From contig CAIQIE010000281.1 of assembly GCA_903871805.1 (NCBI GenBank), positions 1 through 56,447 of the forward strand: a stretch of DNA of 56,447 nt, in the 5' to 3' direction. Source of the stretch: an uncultured Planctomycetaceae bacterium (lineage in GTDB: Bacteria; Planctomycetota; Planctomycetia; Planctomycetales; Planctomycetaceae). Under the pieces are notes generated by a model that had not been told where the DNA came from, did no database searches, and saw nothing but the letters and a program-made list of their open reading frames with translations. Position numbers and translations under genes: made by a program. Of the stretch, positions 37,099 through 47,000 are shown piece after piece; position 1 is the first letter of the stretch; every line of letters begins with the position of its first letter.

Positions 37099-37786
37099 GC
37101 TGGACACCCTAAATCCGATAAAATCACTCTCCCCGCGTGACCAACGGGGTTTCCAGAACCGAGAGTTGTCCCACTCTGTCAAACGAAAAATACCGGCCGC
37201 CCGAGCAGCGAATTTCCACGATCGTCCAGTCGACGCGAAGAACCCCACGTAATGTCACCACGACCGCGATGAATTGCAATACAAAATCGACAGATTGGGA
37301 CTGTTACCCAATCCCAGCACGTCCTACCCGGTAATCCTTACTGCTGAAAACAACAAACGTATTATTTCTGGTGAAAATACTGCAAAGAAACCCACAAATC
37401 TCACGCGGCACTCAAATAAACTCTCATAGGCTAATCCCGCACGGGCACAGCAGATCCTGGGGCAGAAATCCCGCAGACAATGGCTGCAGTAACGCTGCGT
37501 TTCTCAGTGCTGCAGCCCAGTTCCACCTCTCATAAAAACAAACGTACAGTGTTCTTTAAATAAAGCCGGAAAATTTCACTTGCGGACTCAATTCCAAAAC
37601 ATTTGGATAGCGAGCCCCTGCCTTTGCAGTGATCTCTGGGCATTCCCCCCCACAACAATCCCTGTCCTGGGCTGGTTGACTTTCTACCGGAATGCTTCAC
37701 AGTGATAGGCGTTCGGCGAGCGACCATGCCAGCCGCATACCAGCGAAACACCAACTTTTCCGGGAACTTTCAGGAGTCTTCCACTC
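37099..37786. promoter_or_regulatory. Divergent spacer, sigma factor / aldolase
   Basis: 688 bases between the sigma gene (-) and the aldolase gene (+). An inverted repeat GATTGGG (37293-37299) / CCCAATC (37307-37313) with a 7-base centre lies 195 bases before the sigma start. It could be an operator or a leader hairpin. I see no clear -10/-35 pair, RNA gene or further repeat. Confidence 0.4.
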
Positions 37787-38698
37787 GTGACAAAGCCGCT
37801 TCAGGGTGTACTTCCCATCGTTCACACTCCCTTCACATCCGACGATCAAATTGATCTGAATCAACTGCGTCGGGAAATCGACTGGGCCTTCGCCACCGGC
37901 GCGAATGGTCTTGGTTCCGGAATGGTCTCAGAAACATTCCGGCTGACTTTTTCGGAGCGAATTGAGTTAACGGAGCGAATGGCGGAATTCGCCGGCGGTC
38001 GCGGTTCGGTATTCGCCGCGGTCGGTGCGGAAAGTGCGAAACAGGCAGTGGAGTTCTCGCAAATTGCAGAAAAGGCCGGCTGCGATGCCGTCATGGCCGT
38101 TCCGCCACTCACCTCACGCCTTAGCCCAGAGACAATGGTCGGCTATTTCCGAGCGATTGCAGAGGCCACCGCGCTGCCAGTGATTGTGCAGGACGCCTCG
38201 GGATACGTCGGACAGTCCATTCCTCTGAGCGTCTGTATTCAATTGCTGGACCTGTATGGGGAGCAGAAAATCCTGTTCAAGCCAGAGGCGTCGCCGATTG
38301 GCCCCAACCTGTCGGCCCTCAGACAGGCCTCGCAGGGGCGGGCAGGAATTTACGAAGGTTCCGGTGGAATTCTGCTGGTGGACAGCTACCGCCGCGGTAT
38401 TCAGGGCACCATGCCGGGCATGGATCTGCTGGACGGAATCGTGGCTCTCTGGAACGCCCTGCAGCAGGGAAATGACGATCGGGCGTATGCCATTTGGTAT
38501 CCCATTTGTGGGATCGTGGCTCTGCAAATGCAGGCCGGCCTGGACGGATTTCTTGCCATCGAAAAATACCTGCTGGTTCGGCGTGGACTGTTCAAGTCAG
38601 CCGCAAGGCGACGACCTTATTCATGGGAGTTGGATCAGGAAACACAGCTGGAAGTTGACCGCCTGTTTAACCGCCTGCAGACCATCCTTAAGGGCTGA
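37787..38698 (+). CDS. Dihydrodipicolinate-synthase-family aldolase/lyase
   Basis: 303 residues with a GTG start at 37787 supported by AGGAG ten bases before it. The TIM-barrel features of the family are present: GVLPIVHTPFTSDDQID at the N-terminus, GANGLGSGMVSE at 38-49 (the GTTGE-like phosphate loop), CDAVMAVPP near 99-107, and the Schiff-base lysine Lys165 in ILFKPEAS. The catalytic tyrosine motif (Y-N-x-P) is replaced by IVQDASG at 133-139, so it is unlikely to be true DapA. It may act on another 2-oxo acid, as do the N-acetylneuraminate lyase and sugar-acid aldolase branches. It is transcribed alone. Confidence 0.85.
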   Translation: MTKPLQGVLPIVHTPFTSDDQIDLNQLRREIDWAFATGANGLGSGMVSETFRLTFSERIELTERMAEFAGGRGSVFAAVGAESAKQAVEFSQIAEKAGCDAVMAVPPLTSRLSPETMVGYFRAIAEATALPVIVQDASGYVGQSIPLSVCIQLLDLYGEQKILFKPEASPIGPNLSALRQASQGRAGIYEGSGGILLVDSYRRGIQGTMPGMDLLDGIVALWNALQQGNDDRAYAIWYPICGIVALQMQAGLDGFLAIEKYLLVRRGLFKSAARRRPYSWELDQETQLEVDRLFNRLQTILKG

Positions 38699-39058
38699 CT
38701 TCCAGGACACCAGTTTTCCACGGAAGCCGTCGACGGTAACACGGCAGGCGCTTTCCTCCGCGAGTCTGAATCCGGCACTCTGAATCCAGCAAAAAGCAGG
38801 TCAAATCAGGACACATTCCGCAGCACGCAGGATATCTCCGCAGCGTTGGCTGTGTCAGTGTTCTCCTCTGCATCCCAGCGAACATTGATCCACTCACAAG
38901 GGAGTCAGTACGGTGCGGGTTCCGGGAAGTGGAGTGGCTGCCTGGCAAATTCCATGAGGATCACCATAAAATCCTGTTTCTACTTCACCGGAACGCTCAA
39001 CTTCGGCTACCGTGTGTCTGGTAAAACCGTTTCCGGGTGAATTTCTGGTAGTGTCGCC
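38699..39058. other. 360-base spacer
   Basis: This separates the aldolase and VWA genes, both on the plus strand. Open frames on either strand lack domains. I see no hairpin with a T-run or clear promoter. Confidence 0.5.
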
Positions 39059-41023
39059 ATGACCTTTCTTCAGTCGTCTCTGCTTTTTGCTCTGCCACTG
39101 ATCCTGCTGCCGATCCTGATTCACCTGATCAATCAGAATCGATATCGCACAGTTCCGTGGGCAGCCACGATGTTTTTGCTGCAGGCGCGGCGCATGGCCA
39201 AAGGCATGGCCAGACTCAAGTATCTCCTGATCCTGCTGGCTCGAATGCTGGCAATTGCAGGCCTGATTTTTGCCGTCAGCCGTCCCATGGCCGGTGGCTG
39301 GCTTGGTATCGCCGGTGGCGGGGCACCAGAACTATCGATCATCGTGCTCGATCGATCAGCCAGCATGGAATTGCAAAATCCGGTTACCGGTACGTCACGC
39401 CGGGAAACTGCCATTCAAAAAGTCGCTGGTATGTTCCGGGATCTCGGTCGAAACACCCGCACCGTCCTGTTTGACAGCGTCTCCGGAAAAAAGTTCGAGC
39501 TGAATTCCGGACAGTCTCTGCAGGAACTCCCGGAAACCTCAGCGACCGCCACCGCCACCGACTTCCCATCACTGATGCAATCGGTCTCAGAGTACATTTC
39601 CGCCAATGAAGCGGGTAGAACCGATATTTGGATCTGCTCGGACCTGCAGCAAACCTCGTGGCAGCCAGGCAGCGGTCGCTGGAATTCCGTGCGGGACCAA
39701 TTGGCACAACGCGAAGGTGTGCGGCTGTACCTGCTCCTGTACCGGGATCAGTCGCCCGACAATATGGCCGTATCCGTCAGTGATGTCCATCGTCGCGAAA
39801 CAGCTCAGGGCGCAGAACTGGTCATGGACATCCGCGTGAATCGCAATACTCCCACCGATCAGCCAATCCGAGTTCCTCTGACGATGGTGATCAATGGAGC
39901 CAGATCAACAGTGGATGTTGAACTCCGCGGACAGGCGATTCAGCTGACCGGATACTCTATTCCCATCGACCGTGAATCCCTGCAGGGCTGGGGCCGTGTG
40001 GAATTGCCCAGCGACAGTAATCCCGCCGACAACTCATGGCAGTTTGTTTACGCCGAATCTCCAGTTTACCGGACTGTTATTGTTTCGGACGACGAAGAGA
40101 CATCGCGGCTGCTGAGACTGGCGGCAGGTACTCCATCCGACAAAACACTCAAGTACGAGTCCGAGCTGGTTTCGTCGTCACAGGCCGAATCAATCGAATG
40201 GAACCGCGTCGCCCTGCTGCTCTGGCAGGCACCACTCCCCGACGGAAATCTGGCGAAGCAGTTAGAATCCTTCACCGCGCGAGGAGGAAGCGTCGTGTTC
40301 TTCCCTCCCGAATCACCGGACGAAAAGCAACTCTTTGGCATTCGCTGGGGACAATGGAAAGAACCCGAAGGGAAGGATCAATTCCCGATTGCCGGCTGGC
40401 GCACAGACTCTGGCCTGCTGGCCAATACCCAGAACGGCACCCCACTGCCTATCGGTCAGCTCGCCGTGTTCCGCAGCTGTGAAATTTCAGGAACCGGAAC
40501 CGACCTCGCCCAATTAACGGACGGCCCCGCACTGCTAAAGAAAGCTGACACAGATCGCGGCTCTGCATGGTTCTGCAGCACGCTCCCGCGAACGACGCAT
40601 TCCAACCTCGTCAGCAACGGGGTGCCGTTTTATGTAATGATCCAGCGAGCGCTGGCGAGGGGGGCCGCTTCGCTGGGAAATGCCAGACAGTGGACCGCAG
40701 CCGACGCCGCACTGCCCGAAAACGATGGTTTTTCCGCCCTCGACGAAAAGTCTGAACAACTTCTGCCTTCCACACGCAGCCTGAACGGCGGACTCTGGAA
40801 ATCCGGAGACACTCTTCTTGCACTCAATCGACCACTTGAAGAAGACAGCGTCGACGTCGTGAGCGAAGAAAACCTGAATCAAGTCCTGACGGGGCTGAAT
40901 TTTACTGTCATTGACGATCAGGCGGGAAACGTAGGGGCACTCACCAGCGAAGTCTGGCGAATGTTCCTGATCGTTATGATCGCAGCGCTGATGGCAGAGG
41001 CCGTTCTTTGCGTTCCTCAATAA
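39059..41023 (+). CDS. BatA/VWA-domain inner-membrane protein
   Basis: 654 residues. The N-terminus is the BatA-type membrane domain: two hydrophobic helices around FLQSSLLFALPLILLPILIHLINQ (1-24) and YLLILLARMLAIAGLIFAVSRP (about 55-76), with an RTVPWAATMFLLQ connection. A von Willebrand A domain begins at about residue 100, with the MIDAS signature in LSIIVLDRSASMEL. The long middle is beta-rich (about 270-560), and a C-terminal hydrophobic helix (VWRMFLIVMIAALMAEAVL) anchors the other end. Proteins of this group are normally encoded with a MoxR ATPase and a DUF58 protein; neither is next to it here. It is probably part of an envelope maintenance or protein-complex assembly system. Confidence 0.88.
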   Translation: MTFLQSSLLFALPLILLPILIHLINQNRYRTVPWAATMFLLQARRMAKGMARLKYLLILLARMLAIAGLIFAVSRPMAGGWLGIAGGGAPELSIIVLDRSASMELQNPVTGTSRRETAIQKVAGMFRDLGRNTRTVLFDSVSGKKFELNSGQSLQELPETSATATATDFPSLMQSVSEYISANEAGRTDIWICSDLQQTSWQPGSGRWNSVRDQLAQREGVRLYLLLYRDQSPDNMAVSVSDVHRRETAQGAELVMDIRVNRNTPTDQPIRVPLTMVINGARSTVDVELRGQAIQLTGYSIPIDRESLQGWGRVELPSDSNPADNSWQFVYAESPVYRTVIVSDDEETSRLLRLAAGTPSDKTLKYESELVSSSQAESIEWNRVALLLWQAPLPDGNLAKQLESFTARGGSVVFFPPESPDEKQLFGIRWGQWKEPEGKDQFPIAGWRTDSGLLANTQNGTPLPIGQLAVFRSCEISGTGTDLAQLTDGPALLKKADTDRGSAWFCSTLPRTTHSNLVSNGVPFYVMIQRALARGAASLGNARQWTAADAALPENDGFSALDEKSEQLLPSTRSLNGGLWKSGDTLLALNRPLEEDSVDVVSEENLNQVLTGLNFTVIDDQAGNVGALTSEVWRMFLIVMIAALMAEAVLCVPQ

Positions 41024-41439
41024 CCCGGACTGTCCATCTCCGTCGATTCCGATTGATAAGAAACGAATTCTCAGAAGCTTTTTTTCTGGATTCCGAGACC
41101 TCATGTCTAACCCCCGGCGCCCACAAAATCACCAGGAGTGTTTCTGAGAACGCGGGGTCAGATTATGCAGCCAACACAAACAATCGGCCAAAATCTCTCA
41201 AAATCCGACCGACACAGCAGGTTCCGCTGGCCACGTGTTTTCGCAATTCCGAAGAACAGCAGCAAAGACTGGCAACGAATAGCCTTGCCACTCAACCCCG
41301 AATCTGCTCATTGCAGGTTGGCTGGAACAGGATCGGCCGAAGCAACACTCAGGCGGACTTCGCAAAGTGTAGAGCGGACCTCCTTTCGCACTGATCGCGA
41401 ATCTGGTTACCTGCAACTTACCACAAACCGGAATTCCCC
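41024..41439. other. 416-base spacer
   Basis: This lies between the VWA and sulfotransferase genes. Two open frames cross it, but neither has a recognisable domain or codon pattern like the neighbours. No repeat or RNA gene was seen. Confidence 0.5.
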
Positions 41440-42639
41440 ATGTCTGCAACTCTGGATTATGTGGAGCGAAAGTCTTCCCAGGGACGAACGACCGTGAAGA
41501 ACCCAACGTCTGGACTTCCTGCCGCTGAAGTTTCCGCCGAACTGATTCCCAAAAGTCGCGTCTACCTTTGGCACGGCCTGACGGTCTCTGGTTTTATTCG
41601 ATTGCTGGCTCTGCGGCCTAAACTCTCCTGGAAATACGCGGATCGCCTTCTGACGACCGCGTTCATGAGCTGCGTCAACTCAACACTGAATGCCGCGGAA
41701 TCACTCGTCTACGGACGCAGGGTACAGGAAACACAACTGCAGCAGGCCCCGATCTTCATTCTGGGACATTGGCGCAGCGGTACAACCATGCTGCACAACC
41801 TGATCACACTGAATCCGCAGCTGACGTTTCTGAATCTTTACCAATGTCTGTTCCCCGGCCACTTTCTGCTCACGGAAAAAACGCTGGCACCCCTGACGGA
41901 ACCGCTACTGCCTAAAAAACGTCCCATGGACAATGTCGAAGTGTCCTGGAAAAGTCCCCAGGAAGACGAAGTTGCTCTGGCAGTTGACAGCCTGCTGTCG
42001 CCCTACATTATGCCAGCCTTTCAGGGCCGGATGGATGTGTACGAGCGATTTCTGGATCCACGGGATATGAGCGTTAATGAACGCGAACGCTGGAAGCACA
42101 GCCTGATCACACTGATCAAAAAGCTGTCCCTCCGAAAGCCCGGTGCTGTCGTGATGAAATCCCCCACACACACCTACCGCGTTCCAACCCTGCTGGAAAT
42201 GTTCCCCAACGCGAAGTTCATCTACATCTATCGCGATCCCCGCGCTGTCTACCAGTCCACAATTCACCTGCGAAAGATGATGTTTGCAGACAACACCCTC
42301 GGCCCCCTCCGCCCCGAGACATGGTCAGAAGAAGCCATCGTACTCTACGAAAAAAGCATTCGACTGTACCAGGAATCGCGGCACCTGATTCCGGAAGGAA
42401 ATCTGTTTGAACTGCAATTTGAGTCCTTCGAGGCGGCGCCTCTGGAAACACTCGCCAACCTGCACAAATCACTCGGACTGCCTGGCTGGCAGGAAGCCGA
42501 ACCACTGGTACAGGCCCAGGTGGCAAAGTTTTCCGGCTACAAGAAGAATTCCTATCGCATGGATGACGCCACCCGCGAAATGCTGGAGACCCGCCTGAAA
42601 TGGGTCTTTGACCTGTACGGATACCCAACCACCCCCTAA
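41440..42639 (+). CDS. PAPS-dependent sulfotransferase family protein
   Basis: 399 residues. The 5'-phosphosulfate-binding motif is FILGHWRSGTTMLHN (about 106-120). The 3'-phosphate-binding strand-helix is FIYIYRDPRAVYQST (about 260-274), with the arginine near 265. MKSPTHTYRVPTLLEMFPNAKF is the conserved central block. It should transfer sulfate from PAPS to a carbohydrate, lipid or small molecule; no signal peptide is present, although a hydrophobic stretch exists at about 45-60. Planctomycetota carry many such enzymes, and the acceptor cannot be predicted. It is transcribed toward the ThuA gene with a hairpin between. Confidence 0.9.
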   Translation: MSATLDYVERKSSQGRTTVKNPTSGLPAAEVSAELIPKSRVYLWHGLTVSGFIRLLALRPKLSWKYADRLLTTAFMSCVNSTLNAAESLVYGRRVQETQLQQAPIFILGHWRSGTTMLHNLITLNPQLTFLNLYQCLFPGHFLLTEKTLAPLTEPLLPKKRPMDNVEVSWKSPQEDEVALAVDSLLSPYIMPAFQGRMDVYERFLDPRDMSVNERERWKHSLITLIKKLSLRKPGAVVMKSPTHTYRVPTLLEMFPNAKFIYIYRDPRAVYQSTIHLRKMMFADNTLGPLRPETWSEEAIVLYEKSIRLYQESRHLIPEGNLFELQFESFEAAPLETLANLHKSLGLPGWQEAEPLVQAQVAKFSGYKKNSYRMDDATREMLETRLKWVFDLYGYPTTP

Positions 42640-42651
42640 AACGCTGAATGC

Positions 42652-42677
42652 CCCGCAGGTCTCCACAGGCCTGCGGG
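42652..42677. terminator. Hairpin between convergent sulfotransferase and ThuA genes
   Basis: CCCGCAGG (42652-42659) pairs with CCTGCGGG (42670-42677) around a 10-base loop, 13 bases after the sulfotransferase stop. On the plus strand no T-run follows. On the minus strand it is followed by CATTCAGCGTTTT. Probably a weak bidirectional terminator. Confidence 0.5.
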
Positions 42678-42716
42678 AGCAATCACAACAATGCGGGCAA
42701 TCAGATCGTTTCCCGG

Positions 42717-43601
42717 TCAGCCTCCGAACTTTCTGCTGCTGGACTTGTCTGACGTCGGAAAGTCCTGTGGGATCGGTATTGTCACAGCCCCTGTCGCCGC
42801 CCATTCCGTGCCGCGCAGCAAAGTCGTGATAAAGCCCACACATTCCTGAGAATACTCGGCATGCCCCATCGGTGTGTGGAACACACGGCCTTTGCCATAG
42901 GCAATCGTCATCAGCATCGGCTCATGACGCCCTGTGATCTGGGATTCCGCGGTCGCCAGAACCTGCATATTCTTCGCCGGGCCACGCAGCTTGTCGTACA
43001 GCTCGTCCTTTGCATGCATCCATTCCAGAGGCATACCCTTCACGATCGGATGCTCACGGTCCCGAATCACCACCGGGAACTCCAGCTGCGGCCCGTGATT
43101 CCCACCGTTGCCCGGCGTCGTATCTCGCACCAGCTTACCGTCTTTGTCAAAGTACACGTAGGGTCCGTCCTTCTCTGTGCGGCCTCCCCAGCCCCCAAGT
43201 CCGATCATCTCGTTGTAGGCTGGCCATTCCGGAAAGGAATTGTCAGCCGCATGGACCACCACAAACCCACCTCCGCCACTGACGAAGTTTTCAAAGTCAG
43301 TCTGCGTCTCCTTCGGCCAGGGAGCCGCACCATACCCGAAGTTACTGATCACAACCTGATAACTGCTGAACTTCGGGTGAAAGTTCGCATCCGTTCCGCT
43401 GGGAGCGGCAGTGGCAACATCAACTTTGAAATGCCCCGACTGCTCCAGCCAGGACTTCATCATCTTCGTCGTCGTGGGCCAGACCCCGTGATTATTCTGG
43501 CCATCCACAATCAGCACTCGAATGGGGTCGGCAGCACCAAGGCCTCCGCATAGCGTCAGAGAAACCAGAGTTGTCAGCAGAGCGGTGATACAGTATTTCA
43601 C
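42717..43601 (-). CDS. Exported ThuA-family protein (glutamine-amidotransferase-like fold)
   Basis: 294 residues if translation begins at the GTG at 43601, which gives a clean signal peptide (KYCITALLTTLVSLTLCGGLGAA) and has GGAAAG upstream. An ATG at 43637 is an alternative. The ThuA domain fills the rest: IRVLIVDGQNNHGVWPTT, YQVVISNFGYG, FENFVSGGGGFVVVHAADNSFPEWPAYNEMIGLGGWGGR, and GKGRVFHTPMGHAEYS at the end. ThuA proteins were first linked to trehalose utilisation. In Planctomycetota they usually accompany exported oxidoreductases, and their biochemical role is not settled. It diverges from the fused dehydrogenase gene. Confidence 0.9.
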   Translation of the reverse strand: MKYCITALLTTLVSLTLCGGLGAADPIRVLIVDGQNNHGVWPTTTKMMKSWLEQSGHFKVDVATAAPSGTDANFHPKFSSYQVVISNFGYGAAPWPKETQTDFENFVSGGGGFVVVHAADNSFPEWPAYNEMIGLGGWGGRTEKDGPYVYFDKDGKLVRDTTPGNGGNHGPQLEFPVVIRDREHPIVKGMPLEWMHAKDELYDKLRGPAKNMQVLATAESQITGRHEPMLMTIAYGKGRVFHTPMGHAEYSQECVGFITTLLRGTEWAATGAVTIPIPQDFPTSDKSSSRKFGG

Positions 43602-44051
43602 GTCAGCACTTTCCAAAAACGAGCCGCGACAGCCCATGCACAGAACTTTGCCTGCACAGGGACCGCCGTTTGCAGAATTTTTTCCTGACAGGCCCGGGAT
43701 TCCTGCGAACCTCGGGCCCCTGCAGGTGAACACGTTAACGAGTGAACGGCGTCCATGGCAACGCAGCCCCCAAAATTGCTTCGTCGCGGAATCGGCGAAT
43801 ACTCGCTGCACTTACTGGAACAGAGCTGCAGAAGACGGTATCACTTCCCACAGAGAAACTCCCACCCACCAATTGTTCCAAACAATTGATCAGCCCGCCT
43901 CGGACTGGCAATTCACCTCGCAGGATCCATCAAAAACGCCTCAACAGTCGTTCAGGCAAATCCTCAACATTGCTGCTCCGGTCAACGGCTCGGTCTCTCT
44001 AAACCACAAAAAAACCCTCCGGTGATTCAGACATCTTTGCGGACTCGTGTC
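43602..44051. promoter_or_regulatory. Divergent spacer with a perfect 19-base palindrome (43870-43888)
   Basis: 450 bases between the ThuA gene (-) and the fused dehydrogenase gene (+). CAATTGTTCCAAACAATTG at 43870-43888 has perfect 8-base arms around a 3-base centre. This fits an operator for a dimeric repressor, 164 bases before the dehydrogenase start. I see no other palindrome of comparable quality in the spacer and no clear promoter. Confidence 0.5.
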
Positions 44052-47000
44052 ATGCATATGATCGTTCGGACTTTGGCAATTCTGGTGCTCTCCACACTGA
44101 TGACAACCCTGGCGGCACAGCAGCCGCAAAGTGGTTCTGACAAAGTCATCAGCCATGCAGACCTCAGCGTCTACACATCAGACGACGGCACGACGTCGCC
44201 TGTTCGCACACCGGCTGACTGGCAGATTCGCCGAAAGCAGATCCTCCAGGGGATGCAGCTGGCCATGGGGCCGCTGCCCACTCGAAACACGGCATTGCCT
44301 TTTGACATCCACATCACGGAAGACATCCGCCTTGGAAATGTTCGCCGCCTGACACTTTCAATCGTTGTCGAAAACACGGACCGGTTGCCGCTCGATCTGT
44401 ATCTCCCGGCCAGCCTCGCAGACACGGTCGATCCGCACGCTCTGACGGCCGGAACTGCCCCGCAAAAACTGGCGGCGATGCTGGCTCTGCATCCGACAGG
44501 AGACGCAGGCAAACGCATCGTAGCGGGCGAAGGTGGACGTGCAGGACGGCAGTATGGCCTGGAACTGGCTCAGCGTGGTTATGTCGTACTCGCGCCGGAT
44601 TATCCTTCTTTCGGAGAACTCAGGGCGTACGATTTCACCGCGGACGCGTATCAATCCGGCACGATGAAGGCCATCGTGAACCACCTGCGGTGCGCAGACC
44701 TGCTGGCCGCATTGCCCTTTGTGGATGCCGACCGCATGGGCGTCATCGGGCATTCCCTCGGTGGACACAATGCCATTTTTCACGCCGTCTTTGATGAGCG
44801 AATGAAGGTCATCGTCTCCAGCTGCGGCTGGTGTCCCTTCGGCGATTACTACGCCGGGAATCTGACCGGCTGGACCAGCGATCGTTATATGCCACTGCTG
44901 AAAACGCAGTATCAGCTGGCAGTCGACAAGGTGCCTTTCGATTTCTACGAACTGGTAGCCGCACTCGCTCCCAGAACTTTCGTCTCCGTGTCGCCACTGG
45001 AGGACAGTAACTTCGATATAAACGGAGTCCGGAAAGCAATCCCCGTTGCCGGGAGTATCTACTCGCTGCTGCAGGCCCGCGAAAAACTTGTGCTGCTCAC
45101 GCCCGACTGCGGTCACGATTTTCCAACAGACATGCGACTTCAGGCCTACGGAATCATCGATAAGGTACTGTCACATACACCCGATCCCTTTGAACCAGAC
45201 TATTCCGCCGAACTGCCCAGAATTTCTGCCACGCCGGCAAACGAGGCGTTGAAGACCTTCGAAGTCATCGAGGGCTTTGAACTGCAGCAGACCGCCGCCG
45301 AACCGCTGGTCGTGGATCCGGTGGCCATGTCGTGGGACGAGGACGGGCGTTTGTTTGTCGTCGAAATGAGAGACTACTCAGAACAGGATCGGGAGCACCT
45401 GGGCGTCATTCGCGTCCTGCTGGACACCAATAACGATGGCGTCTTTGATGACAGTCACGAGTTCGCGCGGGGCCTGAGCTGGCCCACCGCTCTGATTGCA
45501 GCCAATGGAGGCGTCTTTGTCGCGGCTGCACCAGATGTTTTCTTTCTGAAGGACCAGGACGGCGACCTGAAAGCAGACGTCCAGGAGCTGGTCTTCACCG
45601 GCTTCAATCGCAACAACGTGCAGGGGCTGATCAACAGTTTTCACTGGGGCCCCGATAACCGCATTTACGGTTCTGCAAGCACCACAGGCGGAACAGTCAC
45701 CAGTCCAAAATATCCGGATCGGCCAGCCGTGGAATGCCGCGGCCGGGATTTTTCCTTTGACCCGAAAACTCTCGAACTGCGCACAGAAACCGGTGGCGGG
45801 CAGCACGGTATGTCCTTCGACGACTGGGGACACCGCTTTGTCAGCGCCAACAGTGATCATGCTCAACTGATTGTCTATCAGGACCGCTATCTGTCCAGAT
45901 CTCCAGTCCCCTCGCCGGCCCCGGCCCGCATCAGCATCGCCGCTGACGGAGGACAGGCACCAGTCTTCCGCATCAGCCCCGTGGAACCATGGCGAATTGT
46001 CCGCACACGCCTGAGAGCCTCGGGACTGTCAAAGGGACTGGTCGAAGGTGGCGGTCGGCCCGCAGGGTATTTCACAGGTGCCACCGGCATCACCATCTAT
46101 CGCGGTGATGCATGGTCAAAAGACCTGAAAGGCACCGCCATCATCGGCGATGTCGGCAGCAACATCGTTCACCGAAAACGACTGCTCTCCAATGGCGTCG
46201 GCTGGACAGCAGAACGCATGGACGCCGGGCGTGAACTTGTCGCCTCCCGCGACATCTGGTTTCGACCAGTCCAGTACGCCAATGCCCCGGACGGCTGCCT
46301 GCAGATTCTTGACATGTATCGGGAAACGATTGAGCATCCGGCCAGTCTGCCTCCCGAAATCAAACGCCATCTCGATCTGACCAGTGGTCGAGACCGCGGT
46401 CGTCTGTATCGCCTTGCTCCCGCAGGCTGGACGTTTCGCCCCACACCCAAACTCAGTGGTCTGACATCCGTAGAACTTGTCAGTCTGCTGGAGCATGAAA
46501 ACGCATGGCATCGCGACACCGCATCGCGTCTGCTGTACGAGCGTCAGGATCCCACTGCGATCCCCGCACTGAAATCACTGCTGCACACTTCCTCGTCCGG
46601 ACTCGCCCGCTTCCACAGCATTGGCTGTCTGCAGGGACTGCAGGCACTCGGTGAAGATGAAGTACTGTCTGCAATCAGGGATCCCCTACCCGGTGTTCGC
46701 GAGCGTGCGATTCTGGCAGCAGAAACTCTGCCGGGTTCGTCCGCTCTTCAAACCGCACTGCTCAGCATGAGTGACGAAGCCGAACCACGAGTTCTGATGC
46801 AACTGGCCTTCACACTGGGCGAACTCCCGGAATCCAACGCTCGAAAAGACGCCCTCGTTTCGATCCTCGTGCGCGCTGGCGGAGACCGCTGGATTCGCAC
46901 GGCCGTCATGTCCTCACTCGGTAACTCCGCCGCGGCGGCCCTCGTACAACTCGCCAGCATGGCCAGCAACGAATCGGACCCCGCGTCAGTCGCCTTGCCG

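Noticed and set aside
41008..41497. Open frames between the VWA and sulfotransferase genes
   Set aside because: No ribosome site, domain or consistent codon pattern; they overlap the two real genes at their ends.
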